This document shows, one piece after another, positions 16,216 through 23,752 of a DNA stretch of 24,089 bases (the stretch's first letter is position 1; each line of letters opens with the position of its first letter). A model generated the notes under the pieces. It saw nothing but the letters and a program-made list of their open reading frames with translations. It was not told the origin of the DNA and did not search any database. Position numbers and translations under genes: made by a program. This DNA comes from JANMGV01 sp037440405 (GTDB lineage Bacteria; Planctomycetota; Planctomycetia; Pirellulales; Pirellulaceae): assembly GCA_037440405.1 (NCBI GenBank), contig JBBIUE010000077.1:1-24089 (forward strand). The letters run 5' to 3'.

Positions 16216-17454
16216 ATGAGGTCCATGATGAAATCTACCCGCCGAACAACTCGCCGGTCCACCGTGCGCGCTTGGTTCACCCGTCTTGCATGTACTGCCG
16301 TACTTGGAGGATCGCTGGCGACAAATGCTGCCGGGCAGGAAGCGGAAAGTCTGTACTCCTTCTCGGATAAACCGGTTGGTCTGAACCTACAGAACCCACT
16401 CAATTTCCGAGTCGACGATCTCGGAGTGCTGGAGTACAAACAGCAGCGGGAGTATCAAGTCACTACCAATCTCCCTCAGGTTCCAGCCGATGTGTATGAC
16501 AACCATTCCATCATGGCTGCTCCCCCCATGAAGCCGTTGCGGTTCCACCACAAACCCGATCGGTTTCCGCATCATCGCGGCATCTATAACGTCGGAGACA
16601 AATGTGATGTGCGTTACTTTGGAAGCTATGAGCAGCTGTGGGTGACACGGGAAGGGATCGATCGCTTCTCCCTTTCGCGAGGCCACCAGTTCGATAATTT
16701 TGGTTCAGATCGGGCCGGACGCTACAAAGCGGGCATGATGCTTGGATGCACCGAGGGGATGGAAATCGTTTACACCGGGAGTATCCATTTCTCGCGGTTG
16801 AACACGCGGGTTGGTGCGAATTTGGCTACGGACTTGCTGCCTGGGGGAGGAGTCACACCCGCACAGATGAACACGCTCAACAATGCTGCTCAGCATGGCC
16901 AAGGGCACACAGCTGAATTTCGCAACTACGAATTGAATCGTCGTTGGTGGGCAGGTGATGTTCTCTCAACACTGTTTGGCGTTCGGGCTATCGAATACAA
17001 AGAGGACTATTCCCTTGCTTCGATTGGCATGGGAGGAGGACAGGGACGATTTCTCGAGGACGTCAGCAATCTGATGTTCGGATTGCAAATCGGAGGCGAT
17101 TTTTACTATCCGATGGGACGGCGATTGGATTTCGGTCTAACGGGACGCGCCGCGTTAATGGCGAACCGTAATCGCGGACGCACATTTGTTTCCAATGCTG
17201 GAGCGGTCATCATCAATAATCGTGATACCGACGTCGATGTTGCGGGAATGATCGAAGTTGGAGCACGCGCACGTTATTGGATTCTGCCACAGTTGGTCGC
17301 CATCGCCGGAGCGGAAGCTTGGTTCCTGCCGGGCGTTGCCACCATTCAAAACCAAGATTTCTATCGAATCACTCCAACCACCGGGCGAGATGTCGATGCG
17401 GATGACACGGCCATCTTCCTAGGTGCAATGGCCGGATTGGAAGGTCGCTTCTGA
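16216..17454 (+). CDS. BBP7 family outer-membrane beta-barrel protein
   Basis: The 412-residue protein starts at ATG 16216, five bases after GAGGTAA (16204-16210); an upstream in-frame start (16183) would put an odd tail before the signal. The signal peptide ends near 'TNAAGQEAE'. The body matches the planctomycete BBP7 family: a 'VRYFGSYEQLWVTR' strand, then 'GCTEGMEIVYTGSIHF', 'FRNYELNRRWW', 'STLFGVRAIEYKEDYSL', 'LMFGLQIGGDFYYPMGRRLDFGLTGRAALM', and a C-terminal strand ending in Phe ('GLEGRF'), the usual signal for insertion by the BAM machinery. It is probably a passive outer-membrane porin-like or structural protein; its cargo is unknown. Confidence 0.85.
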   Translation: MRSMMKSTRRTTRRSTVRAWFTRLACTAVLGGSLATNAAGQEAESLYSFSDKPVGLNLQNPLNFRVDDLGVLEYKQQREYQVTTNLPQVPADVYDNHSIMAAPPMKPLRFHHKPDRFPHHRGIYNVGDKCDVRYFGSYEQLWVTREGIDRFSLSRGHQFDNFGSDRAGRYKAGMMLGCTEGMEIVYTGSIHFSRLNTRVGANLATDLLPGGGVTPAQMNTLNNAAQHGQGHTAEFRNYELNRRWWAGDVLSTLFGVRAIEYKEDYSLASIGMGGGQGRFLEDVSNLMFGLQIGGDFYYPMGRRLDFGLTGRAALMANRNRGRTFVSNAGAVIINNRDTDVDVAGMIEVGARARYWILPQLVAIAGAEAWFLPGVATIQNQDFYRITPTTGRDVDADDTAIFLGAMAGLEGRF

Positions 17455-17533
17455 TGGGAACATTCTGAGGACTGCCATCCATCCATTTGTTCGTGAGCGT
17501 CCTTTCCTTCAAATCCGCGATCATCCATCCTTC

Positions 17534-17570
17534 AAAAAATTGACGGGAGATACCTGTTGCATCTCCCGTC
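17534..17570 (-). terminator. Rho-independent terminator between BBP7 gene and mscL
   Basis: GACGGGAGAT (17542-17551) and ATCTCCCGTC (17561-17570) form a perfect 10-bp stem with a 9-base loop. On the minus strand the stem is followed by AATTTTTT, the U-tract of an intrinsic terminator for mscL about 120 bases after its stop. On the plus strand the tail is weaker, but the stem may also end BBP7 transcripts. Confidence 0.75.
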
Positions 17571-17693
17571 ATCTTCTGAGATTCAGCCATATTGGCTCTC
17601 GGCCTTTGTCGCGTTGGACCTGATCTCCCTTTCGCTCGTTGGATGCGATGGAGGCGTTCCAGCCCGTGATCCTCCTTCGCAAATGTCTTGATC

Positions 17694-18116
17694 TTATTTC
17701 TTCAGAGCATCTCGAATTTCGCGGAGGAGGACGATGTCCTCTGGCGGAGCGGCCGGAGCAGCTTGTTTCTCTTTTTCAAACCGATTTTTCATGCTGTTCA
17801 TGATCTTGATGACGACGAAGATCGCGAAGGCGACGATCAAGAAATCGACGATGGTTTGAACGAAGCTTCCGTAAGCTAAGTAAGCGCCGCCAGCTTCCTT
17901 GGCTTTGGCGATGCTCGCGTATTCATTGCCGTCCAGCGAAATGAACTTGTCCGAGAAATTGACGCCGCCAGTGATCTTTCCCACCAACGGCATGATGACG
18001 TCACCTACCAACGACGACACGATCTTGCCAAAGGCACCACCGATAACGATCCCGACCGCCATGTCGATGACGTTTCCTCGCATGGCGAACTCTTTAAACT
18101 CTTTAAGCAATCCCAT
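17694..18116 (-). CDS. mscL: Large-conductance mechanosensitive channel MscL
   Basis: The 140-residue protein is close to the usual 136 of MscL, the homopentameric inner-membrane channel that opens under high tension and protects cells from hypo-osmotic shock. The N-terminal amphipathic helix 'MGLLKEFKEFAMRGN' leads into TM1 ('VIDMAVGIVIGGAFGKIVSSLV'), the pore helix. The periplasmic loop follows, then TM2 ('FLIVAFAIFVVIKIMNSM') and the charged C-terminal helix ('EDIVLLREIRDALKK'). The start is ATG 18116; an upstream open part (to 18167) does not fit the family. A perfect 10-bp inverted repeat lies 37 bases upstream, and a strong terminator lies downstream. Confidence 0.97.
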   Translation of the reverse strand: MGLLKEFKEFAMRGNVIDMAVGIVIGGAFGKIVSSLVGDVIMPLVGKITGGVNFSDKFISLDGNEYASIAKAKEAGGAYLAYGSFVQTIVDFLIVAFAIFVVIKIMNSMKNRFEKEKQAAPAAPPEDIVLLREIRDALKK

Positions 18117-18152
18117 AAAAGCTCTCGATTGAATGCATCCCAATGAAGTTGT

Positions 18153-18178
18153 GTTGAAATCTATCAAAAGATTTCAAC
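18153..18178. promoter_or_regulatory. Perfect 10-bp inverted repeat upstream of mscL
   Basis: GTTGAAATCT (18153-18162) and AGATTTCAAC (18169-18178) are exact inverted copies around ATCAAA. The site is 37-62 bases before the mscL start on the minus strand, and 105 bases past the secDF stop. No T-run follows on either strand, so an operator or leader hairpin is more likely than a terminator. Confidence 0.45.
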
Positions 18179-18282
18179 AGAACCTCAATCATGCAAGCGC
18201 CAACGAGCAAGTTCCAGTACGATCCTTGAAGGCGGCGCTCTACGAGACGCTCAAGACGCAAAGTTTAACTTGCCGCGAGTGC

Positions 18283-21200
18283 TCAGCCGGCCTTTCTCAT
18301 CATAGCGGCTCGGTTCTCGGCCCGAGATGAGAGCCAGAGCAAGACCGGTGCGGCGATGTAGATGGAACTGTACGTTCCCACAACTATGCCCACCAGCAAG
18401 CAGAACGCAAATCCGTGAATGCCCACTCCACCGAAAATGTAAAGGAGTAAAATCGAGATGAGCGTCGTGCTCGATGTCAAAATCGTTCGCCCCAAGGTTT
18501 GATTGACGCTTTGATTGACCATCGCATCCGTCAACTTCGTGCTCTTTCCTTTGACCTCGCGGATTCGGTCGAAAACGACGATCGTATCATTAAGGGAATA
18601 CCCGATGATGGTCAAGAAGCCAGCCACGATCGTCAATCCAATCTTAAAGTCATCGATCATCAGGAAACCAAGTGGTCGATACAGCCAATGGCTGATCGCA
18701 AGAATCCCCAGCGTGATCAACACGTCATGGACTAGCGCCACCACCGCGGCGAGGCCATAGGCAATTCTCTGGAAGCGGAACCAGATGTAAATGATGATGA
18801 AGATGTTGCTGATGATCAGAGCGACGAGAGCTTTGCCCTGCATTTGCTCTGCAACCCGGCTGCCAATGGAGCTGACCGACAACCAAACTGGCTGAGCTGC
18901 CATTTGAGCTTGAAGATTCGCACCAATTTTCTCAGCAGCGGCTTGGTCGACTGGAAGAGTCACTTGCCATTTGCTGAAACCCTGCTTGGAGTCGATTCGC
19001 CAATCCGAAGGGCGGGGGTCGGGTTGGACGGAGATTTGAGATTCCGTAATTCCGAAACCAGCGACCTTCGCAGCTTCAATCAAATCTCCGCGCAGTGACG
19101 CAGCATCGATTCTAGCGTCTCTTCCTGGGACGCTCTGCCCAAACTCAGCAATCAGTATCGTCGAGATGTTTTGAGCCACGGGAGCATCGCCGATTTGAGT
19201 TTGTTCTTCCGAACTGGATGTTGGTCCGCCCTCGCTCGAATCGGCAGCACGATCGATGTTTAGATTGGCATTGGAATCCATTCCCTCTCCCGAACTTGAA
19301 GACTCTTGGTCCTTCGGGTCTTGAAGCGAAACGTATTTGACCGTCCTGCTGGGAGACGAGCTAGAATTCGCATTACCTATGGCGGGCCGAATTTCGACAC
19401 GATAGGTGACAATCCGTTTTCCTGATTCTGCGAAACCACTGGTCAATCGCCGCTTCAAATCGTCCTTGCTCGTAATGGAGGTTTCAAGCCGATAAATCGT
19501 ATCCTTGGCTTGTCCCTCGATATCCATCCGATTGATTGTCAATTGGATCGGGTTTCCGTTCTCATCCTTGTCCAAGATTTGAGAGGCGATCTTGCGAACT
19601 TCGTCGACCGAAACAGGATTCTCGAAGCTGAAGGTGACCTGTGTTCCTCCATTGAAGTCGATATCCAGCAAGTCTTTGCCGCGAATGAATGCAGCCACCA
19701 GACCAATGGCAATCAGAATCGACGATATCACAAAACACGTCTTGCGAGCTCGAAGAAAGTCGATGTCTCCTTCTCCAAGGAACATTCGGCGAGACCATGC
19801 GATCACGTCAGACATTGAGAAACTGGCAAAACGCCATCGATCAGCGATCTCGAAAATCAAACGCGAACAGAACACCGCCGTGAACATGCTGATGATAATA
19901 CCGATGACCAACGCAACGGCGAATCCGCGAATCTGATCGGTACCGACCCAGTACAAGACGACCGCGCTAATCAAGGTCGTCAAGTTCGAGTCGATGATCG
20001 TTGTCAACGCTCGATTAAAACCATTGCGAATAGCCATGCGCCCTGTCGATTTCTTCGCGATTTCTTCCCGAATTCGTTCGAAAACGAGAACGTTCGCGTC
20101 AACAGACATGCCGACGGTCAGTACGAGGCCCGCCAAGCCAGGCAAGGTGATGGGTTGGTTGATAAGGATCATCGACCCGAGAATGAACAGGATGTTCAAA
20201 AGCAATGCGATACAGGCGATGATTCCGGAGAAGCGGTAGTAGATGAGGACAAAGATTAGAGTGGCCACCAACGACATGATGGCGGCGTTGAAGCCCTTGC
20301 TGATGGTATCCACTCCGAGAGCTGCACCGATCTGATGTTCACTGATAGGCTGCTTGCCAAGGGCCGCAGGCAGCGATCCGTGCCGCAAGATGCTCGTGAG
20401 AAAATCAACCTCGGCCTCGGTAAAGTTACCGACGATCGTACCGCTTTCCCGAATCGGACTGTTCAACGAGGGGGCTGATAGCACTTTGCCATCCAGAATG
20501 ATCGCAAGTTGTCGCTTGAAGTTGCCATCGGGCTGATTCGCGACGGTCAACGAAAGCATTCGCTTCGCACCATCCGCTTTCATGTTGAAGTGGACTTCAA
20601 ACAGACCGTTGCGTCCGATTTCCTTGGTCACAACTGCTAGGTCGTCACCGGAGATTTCGGGATAGGGCTTTCCTTTCCGCTCCAAAGCAATCAAGACGTC
20701 GACTTCGTTGATTCCCTGCGACTTCAGCCATTTTTCGACGGCGTATTCGGCGACGAGCCCCGGAGGAGCCTCGACGATGGCTCCGGTAATCGAATTTCGA
20801 TAGCGGCAACCGCTCATGATCGGAGCGCGCAATGGATTCACACCTGACACCTCATCCGGGTCTCTTCCGATGGTATGCCATTCGGCAACCAATCGCCCTT
20901 CCGAATTGCGAACTTCGGAACTGGTTCGGAGATTCTGATCCGGCTTGGACGCTTGCTGGACCGCCAAAGCAATGATTTCGCTATGGTCCCGTTCATTGGC
21001 TAGAATGCGGAACTTCAGCACCCCCGCTTGCTGGACCATGCGTTTGACTTCACTGACTTCCAGTTCGTCAACGTTCGGAATGATGATTTCAATCTGATCT
21101 TCGCCATAAGGCCGGACGAGCAAATCCGATAGTCCAGCCGGATTCAGTCGCTGCCGCAGCACACTCGCTAGCTCCGAAGCCTTACTGCGAAAATCCATCG

Positions 21201-21537
21201 ATCCGCGATCATCCATCCCCACGGAGGCATCTCGATCAAGTTCATAAACCAGAATCGTCCCACCACGAATATCGATTCCGTACTTGAGACTTCCGAGCGC
21301 GCAAATCAGGCTGGCCGCAACGATCGCGGAGAGGACAACTCCAATTCGCCAAGAATGGGTGCTCATCTTCAGACTGCGACCGAGGATGCGACCGAGGACA
21401 AAAGGCAGAACGAACACCGCAACGACGACACCGAGATTCTTGACGAGGTTGATCCAACCGCTCGGTTGATCCACTCCATCCATTGACGGAGTTGCCTGCA
21501 TGGCAAGAATTAGAATTCGTTCCAAAACACTTGGCAT
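18283..21537 (-). CDS. secDF: SecD-SecF fusion protein, Sec translocon auxiliary subunit
   Basis: This single 1084-residue polypeptide carries SecD then SecF, which use the proton gradient to finish protein export at SecYEG. Two N-terminal helices are seen (31-52 and 65-83), one more than in a standard SecD, followed by the SecD motif GIDIRGG (87-93). Later come the membrane motifs 'TLPGLAGLVLTVGMSVDANVLVFERIREE', with the functional Asp. The SecF half begins with its own helix and 'DIDFNGGTQV', and ends with 'AGFLTIIGYSLNDTIVVFDRIRE'. An unusual Ser/Glu/Asp-rich insert (about residues 718-785) splits the SecF periplasmic domain. The start is ATG 21537. It lies 108 bases after yajC, a classic neighbour, and is probably co-transcribed with it. 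Confidence 0.96.
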   Translation of the reverse strand: MPSVLERILILAMQATPSMDGVDQPSGWINLVKNLGVVVAVFVLPFVLGRILGRSLKMSTHSWRIGVVLSAIVAASLICALGSLKYGIDIRGGTILVYELDRDASVGMDDRGSMDFRSKASELASVLRQRLNPAGLSDLLVRPYGEDQIEIIIPNVDELEVSEVKRMVQQAGVLKFRILANERDHSEIIALAVQQASKPDQNLRTSSEVRNSEGRLVAEWHTIGRDPDEVSGVNPLRAPIMSGCRYRNSITGAIVEAPPGLVAEYAVEKWLKSQGINEVDVLIALERKGKPYPEISGDDLAVVTKEIGRNGLFEVHFNMKADGAKRMLSLTVANQPDGNFKRQLAIILDGKVLSAPSLNSPIRESGTIVGNFTEAEVDFLTSILRHGSLPAALGKQPISEHQIGAALGVDTISKGFNAAIMSLVATLIFVLIYYRFSGIIACIALLLNILFILGSMILINQPITLPGLAGLVLTVGMSVDANVLVFERIREEIAKKSTGRMAIRNGFNRALTTIIDSNLTTLISAVVLYWVGTDQIRGFAVALVIGIIISMFTAVFCSRLIFEIADRWRFASFSMSDVIAWSRRMFLGEGDIDFLRARKTCFVISSILIAIGLVAAFIRGKDLLDIDFNGGTQVTFSFENPVSVDEVRKIASQILDKDENGNPIQLTINRMDIEGQAKDTIYRLETSITSKDDLKRRLTSGFAESGKRIVTYRVEIRPAIGNANSSSSPSRTVKYVSLQDPKDQESSSSGEGMDSNANLNIDRAADSSEGGPTSSSEEQTQIGDAPVAQNISTILIAEFGQSVPGRDARIDAASLRGDLIEAAKVAGFGITESQISVQPDPRPSDWRIDSKQGFSKWQVTLPVDQAAAEKIGANLQAQMAAQPVWLSVSSIGSRVAEQMQGKALVALIISNIFIIIYIWFRFQRIAYGLAAVVALVHDVLITLGILAISHWLYRPLGFLMIDDFKIGLTIVAGFLTIIGYSLNDTIVVFDRIREVKGKSTKLTDAMVNQSVNQTLGRTILTSSTTLISILLLYIFGGVGIHGFAFCLLVGIVVGTYSSIYIAAPVLLWLSSRAENRAAMMRKAG

Positions 21538-21645
21538 ATTGAAACTAACACTTCTCTAAAAGGTTGATTGATTTATTCCAAATACGAGGTGCCTGAATAG
21601 GTTCGACACTTGCTCGGTCTCACTGTCCGAAAACGATTCCGACAA

Positions 21646-22104
21646 TCAGGCGTTGTTTCCTTCGGACTTTGCTTCGTCTCGAATCACTTTCGCTATTGCT
21701 TCGCGACTGATGGTCATCTTCGTGTTGTTGGTTTCGTCAATGCGCATCGTGACCGTACCGACGTCCGCAGCAACCGACACCACGACGCCGTGAATTCCAG
21801 ACGCAGTCACGACGCGATCGTTTTTTCGCAAATTGTTTCGCAATTCGGCCATCTCCGTTTGCTGACGTCGATAGTTTCTTTGTTGGGGCATGATCACGAT
21901 GAACCAAAACAAGAGAAACGCGATCATCATGAAGACGAGCGGATTCCCGAACAGCTGTTGGAAGAGACTGTTTGGAGTCCCAGTGGCTGTTGGAGCTTCC
22001 GCCCCCGCTCCGTCGGTAGCCTGAAATGCAATCAAAATCAACGCATCCCCGAATCGCCTACTCAGCGCATCGACTGCTACGAACAACGATAAAATTCTGT
22101 CCAT
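21646..22104 (-). CDS. yajC: YajC, Sec translocon accessory protein
   Basis: The 152-residue single-pass inner-membrane protein forms the SecDF-YajC subcomplex. The membrane helix is about 53-72 ('PLVFMMIAFLLFWFIVIM'), followed at once by the family's 'PQQRNYRRQQTEM' and the soluble 'LRKNDRVVTASGIHGVVVSV' domain. The N-terminal 50 residues, with a Gly/Ala/Thr-rich part, are longer than in most YajC proteins (around 110 residues). No alternative ATG gives a usual length, so either a real extension or a non-ATG start is possible. It is the first minus-strand gene of a yajC-secDF pair, with amn divergent. Confidence 0.93.
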   Translation of the reverse strand: MDRILSLFVAVDALSRRFGDALILIAFQATDGAGAEAPTATGTPNSLFQQLFGNPLVFMMIAFLLFWFIVIMPQQRNYRRQQTEMAELRNNLRKNDRVVTASGIHGVVVSVAADVGTVTMRIDETNNTKMTISREAIAKVIRDEAKSEGNNA

Positions 22105-22153
22105 GAAATCGCTTAACTGGGGCTGGTCGGATACGGGATCGTTTATCGAAAAG

Positions 22154-22188
22154 CTTGTAGTTTAGGCGGGTTTCCGCCTTGCGACAAG
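22154..22188. promoter_or_regulatory. Nested hairpin in the yajC-amn divergent region
   Basis: AGGCGG (22164-22169) and CCGCCT (22174-22179) pair around GTTT. They are enclosed by CTTGT (22154-22158) pairing with ACAAG (22184-22188) across a small internal loop. The structure lies 50-84 bases upstream of yajC and is oriented into the promoter-containing gap. Either strand could form it; its function is unknown. Confidence 0.35.
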
Positions 22189-22354
22189 TCCAACCGTGGG
22201 CTGAGATACGAGTGCAATGTCGATTCGGTGAGTAGGGTTAAAGCTCATGGAGCGATTCAGTCAACGTGTATGACTAGGAGAATTGGCGGATCGCAAGCTT
22301 GAACGGTCCCCTTTACTCTAAAATACACCTTTCGACGCTGTTCGGAGAATGATT

Positions 22355-23125
22355 GTGAAAAGCAAGCAAGAGATTGTCCAAGATTGGTTGCCGCGCTATA
22401 CGGGTCGAAAACTCGGTGACTTCGGGAACTACATCCTGTTAACTAACTTTAGCAACTATGTTCAGGCCTTTTCGAAACGATTCGGAGTGCCTGTTCTCGG
22501 CGATGGATATCCGATCCAGTCAGCGACCGCCGAAAATCTCACCATTTTGAACTTCGGCATGGGAAGCGCCATGGCGGCTACTGTGATGGATTTGCTTTCA
22601 GCCGTCGAACCGGCTGCGGTCCTATTTTTGGGTAAGTGTGGTGGTCTTAAGAAGACTCGAATCGGGGATTTCATCCTTCCCATCGCGGCCATTCGCGGAG
22701 AAGGAACGAGCAATGAATATTTCCCGCCAGAGATACCTGCTCTTCCCTCTTTTCGATTGCAAGCGGCCGTTTCTGCAGCGATTCGAAATCGCCATTGCGA
22801 CTATTGGACCGGCACGATCTACACGACGAATCGTCGCGTGTGGGAACACGATGAGGCGTTTAAGGAGTATCTGATCCGAACCCGCGCCATCGGCATCGAC
22901 ATGGAAACGGCTACCCTGTTCGTGGTGGGATTCGCGAATCACATTCCGAAAGGGGCGCTTCTGCTCGTCTCCGACAATCCGATGACTCCTGAAGGTGTGA
23001 AGACCTCGCGCAGCGATCAAGTCGTTAACGAACGCTTTGTCGAATTGCATCTCGAAGTCGGGATCGACTCGCTCATCGAATTGCGAGACTCCGGAGAATC
23101 GGTCAAACATCTGCGCTTCGAATAG
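22355..23125 (+). CDS. amn: AMP nucleosidase, short form
   Basis: The enzyme splits AMP into adenine and ribose 5-phosphate (EC 3.2.2.4) in purine salvage and adenylate control. The 256-residue protein has the phosphorylase-superfamily fold: 'LNFGMGSAMAATVMDLL', 'VLFLGKCGGLKKTRIGDFILP', 'YTTNRRVWEHDE', and the nucleoside-binding 'AIGIDMETATLFVVGFA' with the catalytic-site Glu. It also has 'LLLVSDNPM'. It resembles the compact bacterial AMP nucleosidases of the Bacteroidetes type and lacks the extra N-terminal domain of the E. coli enzyme. The start is probably GTG 22355 ('MKSKQEIV' after initiation), because CGGAGA (22343-22348) lies six bases before it. The ATG at 22349 sits almost on top of that SD. 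Confidence 0.88.
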   Translation: MKSKQEIVQDWLPRYTGRKLGDFGNYILLTNFSNYVQAFSKRFGVPVLGDGYPIQSATAENLTILNFGMGSAMAATVMDLLSAVEPAAVLFLGKCGGLKKTRIGDFILPIAAIRGEGTSNEYFPPEIPALPSFRLQAAVSAAIRNRHCDYWTGTIYTTNRRVWEHDEAFKEYLIRTRAIGIDMETATLFVVGFANHIPKGALLLVSDNPMTPEGVKTSRSDQVVNERFVELHLEVGIDSLIELRDSGESVKHLRFE

Positions 23126-23126
23126 A

Positions 23127-23151
23127 CCGCCCGAAACGGAGCGGACTTTTC
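23127..23151 (+). terminator. Possible terminator after amn
   Basis: CCGCCCG (23127-23133), AAA, then CGGAGCGG (23137-23144) fold into a GC-rich stem with one bulged A. The tail is ACTTTTC. It begins two bases after the amn stop codon. The U-run is short, so only a moderate call. Confidence 0.4.
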
Positions 23152-23752
23152 AGAGAAGGAACGTTCCGCCCGCCCGACGAACTGATCGTTGACGTTGCAT
23201 TCTTCGAAGTTGCATCCTTTGTGTAACCCATAGCCAAAGCAAGGAACAAATCGAAATCTGTTTTTCCTCCTTACACTGCAGCCTGTGGTTTTCCAAGACA
23301 AACCACAAAACACGCAACATCAAGACTCAAGTCTCGGACAATGCTAGGTCGATTTTGGGATTGGCTCTTACTACTCTCGTCTGAGGCAGTTGACTCAACA
23401 CGAAGCTCGAATGCTTTCGTCAAATCGATGAGAATTCTTCGAACAGTTCACAAGCGTCGTCAGCCTCATCCTTGATTGGCAAGGGCAGTGGATTTTCGGG
23501 AATTGGTGGCTGGCGATAGTCTACTCTCCATCCGAAGGTTTTACGGTAAGCGGATCGCTCATTAGCTCTGTCGCACTCCGCAAACAATTAAGAGATTACT
23601 CCATCCAAAGGTTTTGCGGCGGCCTGCGCGCAAGTCGTCACCGACTGCAAAATTTTTCTACTCCATGCTTGAATTCAGGTGCGCGATTTTGTAAGTTGCT
23701 TTCTCAGTTGCGTTGATGACTTTCCTGTTCTCCTTTTCTGAAAGGTCGCAAT
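23152..23752. other. 600-bp non-coding leader region before the heptamer gene
   Basis: No protein-like frame is supported here. It holds a perfect inverted repeat TGTGGTTT/AAACCACA (23284-23291 and 23300-23307) and two imperfect direct repeats (23522-23546, 23597-23619). Near the right end, AAAGG (23741-23745) lies before the ATG at 23753. A 44-codon frame starting at 23341 has no SD or recognisable sequence. Confidence 0.5.
23522..23619. repeat. Pair of imperfect direct repeats upstream of the heptamer gene
   Basis: TACTCTCCATCCGAAGGTTT and the five bases after it (23522-23546) recur as a 23-base copy at 23597-23619. The copy lacks one TC and has two substitutions. A partial third start, TACTCCATG, is at about 23659. 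Copies are spaced about 75 and 62 bases. They could be protein-binding sites or decayed repeats. Confidence 0.45.

Noticed and set aside
22299..22324. TTGAAC and TAAAAT as a promoter for amn
   Set aside because: The spacer is 14 bases, too short for a standard sigma70 promoter.
23341..23475. 44-codon frame in the leader region
   Set aside because: It is short, has no SD and no recognisable motif.
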